The notes below the pieces were generated by a model, which was given only the letters and a program-made list of their open reading frames with translations, was not told the origin of the DNA and did no database searches. A DNA stretch of 64,000 nucleotides from Aralia elata (lineage: Eukaryota > Streptophyta > Magnoliopsida > Apiales > Araliaceae): assembly GCA_034770075.1 (NCBI GenBank), contig CM068379.1:22815506-22879505 (forward strand), written 5' to 3'. This document shows positions 36,014 through 46,187 of the stretch, piece after piece. Within the stretch, counting starts at the first letter, position 1. The number at the start of each line of letters is the position of its first letter. The position numbers and the translations under genes are program-made.

Positions 36014-36846
36014 CTAAATAAAATCAGTATCATCTATGAAAGCAGGATCCTCGAACTGATCCCCTGGAGTCGTCGAGCTCGGAGGACCAAAGTTCATATC
36101 AGGGATGTAGGGATGCGCTGTGGCATCAGATGAACTCGGGCCTGCATCATAACCTGCACCGTCAGGATCATAGGTGTAAGCCTCCTCCGGGGCCCGGCCC
36201 AACCCCCGAATAAACAGCGACAACTGATCTACCTGACGGGTCAATGAGGCGATCTGCTCAGCGTGGGTAGGGGTCTGAACACAGGCAGCCCAATCGGTCA
36301 TCGTCACCGAGCCTGGAACCATATCTCCAAGAAAGAAAGTGGCCCGAGTCTGAGAACCGATGGTGCGGGGCACCCACCATGTACGGAATGCATCACTCGT
36401 AGTGGGACCCGTGGAAAGCATCCGACCATCCTCCCCGGCGAGCATGATCTCCGAGGGCTGAGAATCCAGCGGCCAGAAAGTAGTGAAAGAAAGGGAGTGC
36501 GGGATGCGGATCTCTCCAGTGACGCATCTGAATGCGCGCTCTCCAAGATACATCACCCAGCCTCCAAACACTCTGCAAAGTGAGGCGGCGGGTGGAAAGC
36601 TCGAACTCCGGGCCGGAAGGATGCCCGTCAGCAAACCCCACAGTCAGATGATCGGAGAGGTAGGGAATCCAGACGACCTCTGCAGCCGTGATCAGCTCCA
36701 GCTGGATGCGACAGTGTGCAAAACTGCCAGACACGGGGACCTCCTCGAGAGTACTGTGATGCCATCGCCGACCCCGGGAGGGGATAAGTGTCCGGGCCCA
36801 GAGTAGTGATAGGCCTCAGACATGGCAGCCGCTCGTAAGCCCAGAA

Positions 36847-36944
36847 CTGTGAATAGAAACAAGGCAAGGCATGAGTCACTATCAAATACAGAAAAGAGAT
36901 GAAAGGAAAAGAAATACAGTAAGAGAGAGGAGGAGGGGACTCAC
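36847..36944 (-). other. Predicted intron 2 of antisense ORF 2
   Basis: 98 bases, GTGAGTCC to TTCACAG, with a pyrimidine-rich interior. Joins codons in phase 0 between FYHFLL and FWAYERLP. Confidence 0.7.
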
Positions 36945-37602
36945 CAACAGAAAGTGGTAGAAGCCGAGCCAGGCATCAGTCTATCCCTCCGAGCGTAGGC
37001 GCATGCCGTGGAGGAAGTAGGCAAAGGTGAATGACCCCCAGTCATAGTCACCGATGCGGTCCACGTCTCTGACCGCTCCTACGACGCTGAAATGAATGGT
37101 AGAGGAGTTGTTCCCCAGAAAACAACCCCTCATGATGGTCAGGAACAGGCGTCGTAGCAGAATGTCCCTGGTGCCCTGATCCGCGGGAATGGGCAGCGCA
37201 TAGAGACCCCCGACTGCATCGACAACCAAGGCACCAGATCGGATACTGCGGGCCTTAAAGACCCGGTCCTCAGCAGCGAAGCCCAGCAAAGCTCGAACCT
37301 CCACAGGAGTGATATCAAGATCCAAGGGGACGCGGGACCCGGTAAACTCAATGCCGGTAATGTACCTCCAGTCCCATGGGGTCAACACGACCTCGCAGTC
37401 GAGGAGATGAAGAGACTGCGTCTGGTGGAACCATCGCTCGGATAAAGCCCTCATGTAACCCCAGGGGCACTGACGGGGAATGATAGTGAAGAAATGTCGG
37501 AAACCCCAAGAGTCCACCATCGCCCGATAATCACTGTGCAGGGGCCGCGTAAAGGGAGTAGATGTTGAACCAGTTGCCCCTCGGCTGGGTAAACTCGGGT
37601 AC

Positions 37603-37684
37603 CTGGGGCAATCACCAAGGGGTCAGTCCGGATAAAAGGAGAATGGAGAAATTGAGAGTAAAATCAGAATAGAACTGAATATAC
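37603..37684 (-). other. Predicted intron 1 of antisense ORF 2
   Basis: 82 bases, GTATATTC to TGCCCCAG. The split Arg codon (AG/G) is rebuilt and the frame runs on into the mobile-domain region; unspliced, it ends at a stop. Confidence 0.65.
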
Positions 37685-37992
37685 CTCGTTAGCCACGAGA
37701 GATGCTGAAGGGTGACGACTGAGATCCCGACCCAAGAGATCGGGTATCTGCACCAGAGGCGCCAGAAGAAGCCTGATGAGTAGATGGGAGCCGGTGTGCT
37801 GGAGGATGGCCCCTCTGCCGCGACCTCCGGAGGGACAGCCTCCTCAACGTCCGGATGACCAGGACGAATGACAGCCTCCGTCAAACGACGAGCCTGACGG
37901 GTCCGAGGAGGAACAGGAGTGGGTGCAGCCCTACGACGGCGAACACCCGAAGTCCGAGAGGCGGAGGAGCTACTGGGCGCATCACGATCCAT

Positions 37993-38097
37993 AGCTGGAA
38001 TAGAACGGGCGAGAAAGAAGGTAAGTTTCCTTTTAAAATTTATGTAATGAACATTCTAAATTTCTAGCCTCATCATATGATTAATGCAACATGATGC

Positions 38098-38130
<33 letters not shown>

Positions 38131-38616
38131 TCGGCAGAGTTCCGTTTGTAAATTGAACATCCCAGGCATAAGCCAAACGTGTTTTCCATCAATCAAAATC
38201 TCAAACAGATCTAAATTGCATTCATATTGTAATTACAGCATGTAATGCATGATTTTATTGCAGAAAAGGAATAACAATATGTGGGACCGCCTCATGAACA
38301 TAAAATAGGACTCACATAGTTGATACATAGCATGTATATATGATGGTACATTACATAGCATTGTAAAGCATACATTTTATCTTTAAACATGTAAATAATC
38401 AAATGTATAGCAAAACATTGACGAAATTGAAAAGTGACCGGTCAAAGTGTTACCTGTAGCGCGTAGATCGATCCTATCGGAACAGTTTTTGCAGGAAAGT
38501 TGAAAAAATCGTCAAAAAAGCCCTCGCGAACAAGAAAAATCGAGAGAATCTCTTTGGATTACAAGTTGAAAGTGACAGATCTGGAGGAGCCGCGTTGGAT
38601 TTAAGGCCCGATCATG
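37993..38616. other. Ogre-A region upstream of antisense ORF 2
   Basis: AT-rich, with a poly-A run (38104-38130). As the 5' side of the antisense ORFs it is where an antisense promoter would be expected, but no clear TATA box on the minus strand could be assigned. Confidence 0.5.
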
Positions 38617-38711
38617 GCCGCAGATGTATCTGCGGCTGGCCGCAGATCCATCTGCGGCTGGTAGGCCGCAAGATCCATCTGCGGCTGGCCGCAGATCCAT
38701 CTGCGGCTGGC
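38617..38711. repeat. CCGCAGAT/ATCTGCGG hairpin cluster in 3' UTR
   Basis: Four inverted-repeat units CCGCAGAT-N2-ATCTGCGG in a row (one with an extra base). The same unit is found in the LTR promoters at 40178, 23849 and 31788, here outside the LTR and in greater number. Confidence 0.88.
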
Positions 38712-38764
38712 CCTGGTGGGTCCCACCTTGCTCCCTTGCAGCCATTTGACGTGTGGAAGTGAAA

Positions 38765-39630
38765 AGTTTACGAGATGGGTGACCGGCGACGATACCCGGC
38801 CCCGACAATGGACGATCGACCGGCGACGATAACCGGCGATCACGAGATGGATGACCGGCGACGATAACCGGCTCCGACAAGATAACCAACCGGCGACGAT
38901 AACCGGGGGTTACGAGATGGGAGACCGGCGACGATATCCGGCCCCGACGAGACGATCGACCGGCGACGATAACCGGCGATCATGAGATGGATGTCCGGCG
39001 ACGATAACCGGCTCCGACAGATAACCAACCGGCGACGATAACCGGGGGTTACGTGATGGGTGACCGGCGACGATACCCGGCCCCGACATGACGATCGACC
39101 GGCGACGATAACCGGCGATCATGAGATGGATGTCCGGCGACGATAACCGGCGACGATAACCGGGGGTTACGTGATGGGTGACCGGCGACGATACCCGGCC
39201 CCGACATGACGATCGACCGGCGATGATAACCGGCGATCACGAGATGGATGACCGGCGACGATAACCGGCTCCGACAAGATAATCAACCGGCGACGATAAC
39301 CGGGGGTTACGAGATGGGAGACCGGCGACGATATCCGGCCCCGACGAGACGATCGACCGGCGACGATAACCGGCGATCATAAGATGGATGTCCGGCGACG
39401 ATAACCGGCTCCGACAGATAACCAACCGGCGACGATAACCGGGGGTTACGCGATGGGTGACCGGCGACGATACCCGGCCCCGACATGACGATCGACCGGC
39501 GACGATAACCGGCGATCACGAGATGGATGTCCGGCGACGATAACCGGCTCCGACAGACAACCAACCGGCGACGATAACCGGGGGTTACGCGATGGGTGAC
39601 CGGCGACGATACCCGGCCCCGAACAAGACG
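38765..39630 (+). repeat. Ogre-A 3' UTR satellite with higher-order repeat
   Basis: Same CCGGCGACGATAACCGG satellite as in Ogre-B, units near 140 bases. Two copies of a three-monomer block start at 38840 and 39237, a period of 397, with a shared variant monomer GGGAGACCGGCGACGATATC in each. One monomer per block is shortened (to about 117 bases). Confidence 0.9.
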
Positions 39631-39860
39631 ATAGATTGAAAGAGTGAACCCAAGGACTAACAAACACGGTCAAGGGGTTAATACATTGACACTCTTACGA
39701 ATGTCTTGCATGCATTACATCTTATATCGCATCATAAGCTATATGTATGGCATCATATATGTACTGTCATTCTTACGAATTGTCATTCATGCATCGAGTG
39801 TCTATTCTTTATCCTGTTCATTTCATTTATCATTCCATAAACATGATAAAGAGGGGCAGC
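39631..39860 (+). other. Ogre-A 3' UTR end and polypurine tract
   Basis: Ends in AAAGAGGGGCAGC (39848-39860) before the LTR. It includes imperfect repeats around TGTCATTCTTACGAATTGTC (39764-39783). No coding content. Confidence 0.75.
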
Positions 39861-41899
39861 TGTAGACACCCAAATTTTGCATTTCCTATACTGACCATGA
39901 CAGGAGGGCAAATTCGTCCATTGGACCGGCCTGCGAGACGGAGGGTGAACATAAGTGCAAACACTTAGAGCCACCACGACGACTTGCGATCAAGGCCGTC
40001 CGAAATGAGCATGCCGAATGATGTGTCACGTCCCGCAATAATTTCCGGACTGCAAAATACAAGCCTTTCGGATAAAACTGACGGCGCGACGCGAGAATCG
40101 AGGTACGGTGCGAGAAACGAGGAGAATTAAATAATCAAAGTGGAAGGTGTGCTGAGTGGGGTGTGGGCGCCAGCCAGCCGCAGATCCATCTGCGGCCAGC
40201 CGCAGATGTATCTGCGGCTGGCTTTGGCCAGCCTATATCAACCATTTCTTCTCAGCATACAGGGAGTTCGAGAATTTTTGGAGAAGAAGAGAATCAGCAA
40301 GGAAACAGCAGCAAAAAATAGAGAATAAAGAGAGAATTAGCATAGATTTTGCAATCAAATAGGAGAGAAAGTAAGAAGAAAAGAGAGGAATAATATTTTT
40401 GTGATTTGATTTGTATCACATAAGACTTTTTCTTCTATTCAAATACACAAATCTAGATCCATTTTGATCTCATTTGCAAGGTGAAAATCTCCTCAATTTT
40501 ACAATTTCTATCATATCTTTTGGTCAAATCAAATGAAATTTTCATATGATTATGGAATAATAAATTAGGGAGTATTAGTGAGGGTTCCATTTGGAACAAA
40601 ATTCTTCCTAATAACCCGATGATATTTATTTATTGATCTCTTGTTTGTTTGTTTTTTTGGTGTTATATTGACAAGGTTCTTTTAGATCTCTATTTTGGGA
40701 TGTCTTGGTATTGGTAGATTATCCGTATTGGTTATTTCTTGTAAAATCCGATTGTGGGTGTGTGGAAATTTGGTTGTGAGCCCTAGGAAAGCGACCCCGT
40801 GGTCCAAATCCGATGATGGACGTATCTTGATGTATGTAGCGGGTAGGATGTAGTCTCTTTGTAAATATGTAATATTGGGCCTTAAAACGACGCCAAGGCG
40901 GAATCGGGTTTAAGGCCCCGTAATAATGAAGTGTGTGATTGTGGGTGTTGGGGTTATTTGGATGGTTTACATGCCCATGAATAACCCCAATGCATTTTAT
41001 GCTTGATTCGATTTACGACACGAAATTGATTTCGAAGCTAAACAATGAAGACCTTCATAAAATCAATCAAACTAGGTTGTTAGCATCACGAGGCTTAAAA
41101 TGAGAAGTGCTAATGAAATGTTGATTTCTATGTAAACGAGAAGGCCAAAAGGAAATCGTTTCCAAAACATCACACAAAAAACGATTTTATAAAATAAGTA
41201 ACGTTTTATTAAATCTTTGTGCATAGGGTGAAAGAGATCCTAGAAGTTGCCTATCATTTGAGTTACGAAAGCAACGTATAGATCTCGATTCCTATTTTGA
41301 CAAAGGTTTAAAATTCTCGTTTTGCCAAAACGACACATAATGAAAATCTCATAGTTTCGGACAATTAAAATCAAACTTTTCTCATAAAGCTTTCTCGTAT
41401 ATACCGAAAAGACATTCCGAAGCGTTATCAAATTAAAGCATGATTTTCCCTAAAAATCCAAATGATTCTTTCATACAAACTCACCACAACATTCACTTAG
41501 GCACACACCACACACGCACGCATATACGTTTTATGAATTAAAGGATAGGAAAAGCATCAAGATTGCGGTAACCGTGTTTCACGGAAGTCGAGGGGTGCCT
41601 AACACCTTCCCCTCACTTAAGCAAGCCCCCGAACTCTATGAATCTCGATTCGCAGACCAATTAATTCGGAGTCACACATGAGCCAGCGATTCATAAAAAA
41701 CGAAAACTCGGATGAGTTGGTACATCCATTTCAAATATACCAACTGGCGACTCTGGTTAAATGGCTCATCATAAAAAAACGATCTTTCAAAACCCCGTCG
41801 ACATCAATGCCGACCTTTTCCAAAAATCATCTAAACCAAAAGGCTAAAATTGGAAAAGACTAAAAGGACAACGAGAAGCGAAAAAACCCGGCGTCGACA
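39861..41899 (+). repeat. Ogre-A 3' LTR
   Basis: TGTAGACACCCAAATTTTGC to GGCGTCGACA, followed by AACAA (41900-41904). Best reference copy of the Ogre-A LTR, since the 5' copy is noisy. Confidence 0.94.
40178..40240 (+). promoter_or_regulatory. LTR hairpin and TATA-like box (Ogre-A 3' LTR)
   Basis: CCGCAGATCCATCTGCGG (40178-40195) and a 28-base palindrome (40195-40222) lie directly before TATATCA (40234-40240). Although Ogre-A and Ogre-B LTRs have diverged, this layout is kept. Confidence 0.72.
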
Positions 41900-41904
41900 A
41901 ACAA

Positions 41905-43086
41905 GTAGCACCCGAATCAAACAATACATAAGCATCTATATTATTGATCGGAATGATACCTAACACCACATCGCGAGACTGCACGATGTCTTGCACGGTC
42001 ATGTTGAAAGTCCTGGCGGTAGGTTGGTTTGTTGGTGCTGATCCGGTTATAGTTAATGTATTACCACCATTGTTCCCCTTGCTGCCTCCTATTCCTGCTC
42101 CTCCTGCTGCCTTCTTGGGATAATCCCTAGCCAGATGATCCTTTGATCCACAAGTAAAGCAAGCGCCCTCCTTTGAATTCGGACAATTCGGTGCTATGTG
42201 GCCTTCCTGACCACAATTGTAGCACACCCTCTTCCCTTTCAGGCAAATCCCCACGTGATTCTTCCCACATGTAACACACGCTTCTACCTTCTTCTTCTGA
42301 CCTCCTTGTTGATTTCCAGTAGATCCATTATCATTTCACTTCCTCTTCTGTTGTGACCACCACTGCTACCACTAGCCTTGTTGTTCTCATTCTCATTCTT
42401 TTTCTTCTTCTGCTCCTGGTTATACTTAGTCAGAGCATCACTCCCACCTTCGGTGATGATCGCCTTTTCCAATACTCCAGCAAAAGTGTTCAATTGGAAC
42501 ATTGACACTTGCTATACAACCACGACTTCAACCCTTATTCAAATCTCCTCGCCTTCCTCTCATCCGTATTCACTTGGTAAGTTACGAACCTAGCCAACTC
42601 ATTAAACTTCGCCGCGTACTCCGGTACAGTCATGGTACCCTGTTTCAGCTCTAGAAATTGAATCTCCATCTGGTTATGCGAGCTCGTCGAAAAGTACATC
42701 TTAAAGAACATCTCCTTAAATCTCTCCCATGCGATTACACCCTGACCTCCTCGCACCTTATTCGCCTGCCACCAATAGCTGGCCTCCGATTTAAGCATGA
42801 ACGTTGCAAAGGCAGTCTTTTGGTCCTTACTAACCCTAGCAACGTCAAATACTTTCTCCATTTCCATCACTCAAGTTTGGGCTTTGATCGAGTTCAGGGA
42901 ACCCCTAAATTCTGGCGGTCCTACCGCTTTGAAATCCTTAAATGACGTCACAGGTGGAGCTTGCGGCTGATTCGCAAGTGCTCCAGCCAAAAGGTTCACC
43001 AACTGCTGAACAGGATTAGCATTGGCATCGTTGTTGTTAGTAGAGCTCTCCTGAGCTTGTTGACGTGGTTGGCGTCTCGGCGGCAT
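41905..43086 (-). pseudogene. Chromovirus gag and start of protease
   Basis: Starts MPPRRQPRQQ at 43086. A TGA at the position of an expected Trp (SIKAQT/VMEMEKVF, near 42870) is followed by the gag core: SEASYWWQA, AWERFKEMFFKMYF and GTMTVPEYAAKFNELARFV. Frame shifts near 42535 and 42284 lead to a zinc-knuckle region (CVTCGKNHVGIC, CYNCGQEGHIAPNC, and CFTCGSKDHLARDY with the last Cys changed to Tyr) and protease, ending at VLFDSGATC (active site D-S-G) where Ogre-A inserted. The frame resumes at 12962. Confidence 0.85.
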
Positions 43087-43381
43087 TTTCTGTTCAAGAA
43101 TATACGCTTATTATATCATCACTCAATTTCTTAAGTGTTCAACATTTAACTCAAACAATTCAGGTTAAACATTTAACACATAACATCTTCAAATAAAACT
43201 GATATTTCATTAATTCAAAAGTCTTAAACATAGAAAGATAGCATCACTGCTATTTACATCAACTATCCCAAGATCAAACAATCTTTAGGATTAAATAGTC
43301 ATATTCCATTGTGTATAATCACGCTGGAATTTACATCATTAACTACCATAAATATTTACATAAACTTTAATACTTCTCCTA
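43087..43381 (-). other. Spacer between upstream ORF and gag
   Basis: AT-rich leader between the coiled-coil ORF stop and gag start. Nothing else seen. Confidence 0.6.
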
Positions 43382-44140
43382 TCACGGCCTACAAAGACGT
43401 CGAAGCGCATTCCTACGTTCCTCCTCCATAATACGGAACATTGTCCTGCGATCCAACATGTATGATGGTAAGTCCTCGAACTGAACTAGATAATGGAGAA
43501 CTCGATCCTGGGCCCTATCAATTGCTGTCTGAAAGATGTAGTCTGTCTCCTCAATCTTAGCCTTCTTTGCCCGTTCGCCTTCCTCAGAAATCTCTGCACG
43601 TTGAGCGGTGTTCATCCAAGCATCCTCTGCTCTAGCACGTTCCGCTGACTCCTCACTCAAATCGTCCTTCAGTTTCTGAATCTCAAGTTTCATCTTCTCA
43701 TTCTCAGCTAAAAGGTCTTCCTTTTGGCTTTCTGTCTGAACTAACTTCCACTCCACGTCTCTAAGACGTATATCAAGATCCTTAATTTTCTCGTTCTTCT
43801 GGTCTATAAGAGTCTGGCGTCTATTTGCCAGTACCTCCAATTCTCTGACTCTATCCTGTAACTCAACAGTACGATCATACAAGGCATCGTACATCTCAGC
43901 ATCGATAGAGGTAAGGGGTACCTCCTCGGAATCCTTCTCATCCTCCTCAGCCTCTACCTCCTCAGGATCCTCATCTGGATCAGACTCAAGCTTATACTCC
44001 TGACCCACAACCGTGATCAATGGAGATGGCTCTCTGTGTATCAACTGTTCCCGGATAACATGGATATCACGGGGCTCTTCCTCTCCAGCCACTCGGGGCT
44101 CAACATCCCTAGGCTGACTGAATCCTCCAACATCCGACAT
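43382..44140 (-). CDS. Intact coiled-coil ORF upstream of chromovirus gag
   Basis: A complete 252-codon frame in the same direction as gag, starting about 230 bases after the LTR. Residues 1-85 are acidic (PDEDPEEVEAEEDEKDSEEV); 90-200 form a long heptad-like coiled coil (ELQDRVRELEVLANRR to LKDDLSEESAERARAEDAW); the end is basic (RNALRRLCRP). No enzymatic motif. It stays open while gag next to it has stop codons. It may be an extra ORF of this chromovirus family, translated from the genomic RNA leader, or a captured host fragment. Coiled coils suggest self-association. Confidence 0.75.
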   Translation of the reverse strand: MSDVGGFSQPRDVEPRVAGEEEPRDIHVIREQLIHREPSPLITVVGQEYKLESDPDEDPEEVEAEEDEKDSEEVPLTSIDAEMYDALYDRTVELQDRVRELEVLANRRQTLIDQKNEKIKDLDIRLRDVEWKLVQTESQKEDLLAENEKMKLEIQKLKDDLSEESAERARAEDAWMNTAQRAEISEEGERAKKAKIEETDYIFQTAIDRAQDRVLHYLVQFEDLPSYMLDRRTMFRIMEEERRNALRRLCRP

Positions 44141-44357
44141 CCTGACAACAAAGTTTAAATTTTAATTAATACTCGGCACTAGTCATAGCACATAGGTTGT
44201 TAACACATAAGCACATAGCACATAAAGTCTTTTATTATTCTTAATGAATTTCCTTAATTCATTCCTTAGAACTCGATGAGAGTTTACCACCACTATATTT
44301 TCTAACTCTTAAAAGGCTACTACCTAAGGTTTTCCCACCTAAGGTTCATAACCTACA

Positions 44358-44369
44358 GCTCTGATACCA
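44358..44369 (-). promoter_or_regulatory. Chromovirus primer binding site (tRNA-Met)
   Basis: On the minus strand TGGTATCAGAGC, the complement of the 3' end of initiator tRNA-Met, four bases after the LTR end TGTCACA. Confidence 0.9.
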
Positions 44370-44458
44370 ACCTGTGACACTCTCAAATTCGGGTACTTCA
44401 TTTTCACAGGATTTGGTGTTCACTATCCAAATACATCACATCACATCTAACTACCTAT

Positions 44459-46187
44459 TGGGAAGCTGTCGTCAAGCAATCCAAAATTAACCTCACTTGC
44501 ACTCTACGAACTAAAAACTAAGCACAATAGTAAGTAAGGATCGATCCCACAGAGAATTGATATTGTTTTAAATTTATTCTAATGTTTCTAACTACAAACA
44601 AGAAATAAATATTGGGGGGTTTTTGGAATCAATTGTAATTAACAAAGAAAAACAGAATTAATTAATAAAGATTATCAAATATGTAAAAGCTTTAATTCTT
44701 CAGTTCAGTTTCACCAATTTACAATAATAGAATAATCAAGTAAATATTATTTCTTCCTTCAATGAAACTAACAACCCTAGATGATCAGCAATCGCTCAAT
44801 TATCCGAAATTCTCCTTAAGTTTAAATCTAATGTGACAATCGCCCCCACTAGACTCTAACTGTTATATAACCCAAAACAATCAGTCTAGATTTAATATGA
44901 CAGAAACATTAAGAATTAGAGAATTAGGTTGTTCCAAGCAACAATCACACTATCAGGGATTATTTAACTTGCCTTCTGATAATCTTAATAATACTCAAAA
45001 GCTTGTCCATAATCAAATATTACTAAATACTACATGGGATCAGATATAACATCGTTTGCTTAATATTATACCTTAATCTAGCAGATGATAACAATTCACC
45101 AATTTAATCCTGTAGAAACCAAATTAGTAAACTGAATAACATATAAGAAATTCAACCGGATTGTCAGAATAAATTTCACACACGAAGGAATCAATAATAT
45201 AACTCAATTATTATATTCACTGTAAATATGGTTCCACATCCCTTCAGAACTGAATAAAAATAACTAAGCTAGCATGCTGATAAAGTATAATCTAAGATCA
45301 AGAATAATGGATAGTGAATTCCCCTGCATGATTACCAGTGATAGGTATTTATAGATGCTTTAAAACCCTAGAAGAATTTTAATCCAATTCTAATTCGGAA
45401 GTCTTCAATCTGCAAGTATGGTAGGATTCTAAATCCTCCTTGATCTCTGAAACCCAACTTTAAGTAGCTTCCTTATCAAATCAGATTTTATTTCTAAATC
45501 CAAGTCTTTCTCAGTTTCCTTTTCCAGTTAGGCTTCAGTTTCCATATTTATCTTCAACTCAGATTCCATATCAAACTCTACTTCCCATAGTCAGAGATAC
45601 TTTCCATATATGATTGTAACTTCATCTCCAAATCTTGTTAGGAATCATATCTTTAAGTTTTAATGTCTCAAATCCTACCCAGAATTGGAAATTTGCATGT
45701 CGACCAAAAACGTAGAGTAAACCTCGGAATCGTAGAGTAACTAGCTGCCGAGTAAACTTGTCAATCGTAGAGTTCTCTCGTCAGACGTAGAGTAACTTCG
45801 TTGCCAAGTAGAAAAACGTAGAGTGTTGCGAACCCAGTCGTATAGTGAGTCTCGGCAATCGTAGAGTACAACTAGGAATCGTCGAACAACTCCACTCAAC
45901 GATCGTAGAGTACTACACCAAATCGTCGCATGACTCTGTCGTGACCTTCTTGCGATCGTAGGGTTGCCAGACTGCCATCCTAACACTACAAACGTAGAGC
46001 TCTCACCCAGCGATCGTAGATTATTCTGCAAAACAACATAAAAATCAGCATTAAACCCATATTTTGCAAAATCACATAAATTCTTCTGTAAATTGATAAA
46101 CACCTTAATTAAGCTTATAAACACAGAAAACATATAATAATACTAAGCATAAAGGAACTAAAAATATAGAATAATTTGCACCTATCA
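44459..46187 (-). mobile_element. Solo LTR, possibly Athila-like
   Basis: 1729 bases with TGGGAAGCTGTC on the left and TTTGCACCTATCA on the right (TG...CA), bounded by CCTAT at 44454-44458 and 46188-46192. The empty site is visible in the other LTR near 6278. No internal direct repeats or ORFs, so it is a solo LTR. Read on the minus strand it holds CTCTGTGGGATCGATCCTTA near its 3' end, reminiscent of Athila-type LTR ends; orientation and lineage are inferred from this only. Confidence 0.82.
45705..46025. repeat. ATCGTAGAGTA short-motif cluster
   Basis: Around 13 copies of AATCGTAGAGTAAC-like words at irregular spacing of 17-40 bases inside the solo LTR. Unlike the other clusters here, the unit is not palindromic. 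Confidence 0.75.

Larger units (their letters stand above)
36014..37992 (-). pseudogene. Ogre-A antisense ORF 2 (plant mobile domain-like)
   Basis: Start codon at 37992; Ser/Pro/Arg-rich N-terminus (about 100 residues). After a predicted intron (37603-37684) come RPLHSDYRAMVDSWGF, LTPWDWRYITGIEFTGSRV and DWGSFTFAYFLHGM, the order typical of the plant mobile domain, also called aminotransferase-like in transposon and MAIN-type proteins. A TAG stop at 36981-36983 breaks the frame just before a second intron (36847-36944), after which FWAYERLPCLRP follows in phase. Two more shifts lie near 36780 and 36620. The C-terminus (TSDAFRTWWVP to DDTDFI, stop at 36014) is acidic. Extra ORFs between pol and the 3' LTR, some antisense, are known in the Tat lineage; their role is unknown. 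Confidence 0.78.
12968..41899 (+). mobile_element. Ogre-A: Tat/Ogre Ty3/gypsy element
   Basis: Flanked by a perfect five-base duplication AACAA (12963-12967 and 41900-41904) inside the chromovirus protease. LTRs start TGTAGACACCC and end GGCGTCGACA. It has a tRNA-Arg type primer site, gag, protease, intron-like spacer, RT, RNase H and integrase on the plus strand, then two antisense ORFs, a satellite, a purine tract (AAAGAGGGGCAGC) and the 3' LTR. Total span is 28.9 kb, or about 18.9 kb without Ogre-B, which fits the very large size known for Ogre elements. The pol frames left of 23.2 kb are broken by likely sequence errors; the integrase tail on the right is open. Confidence 0.92.
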
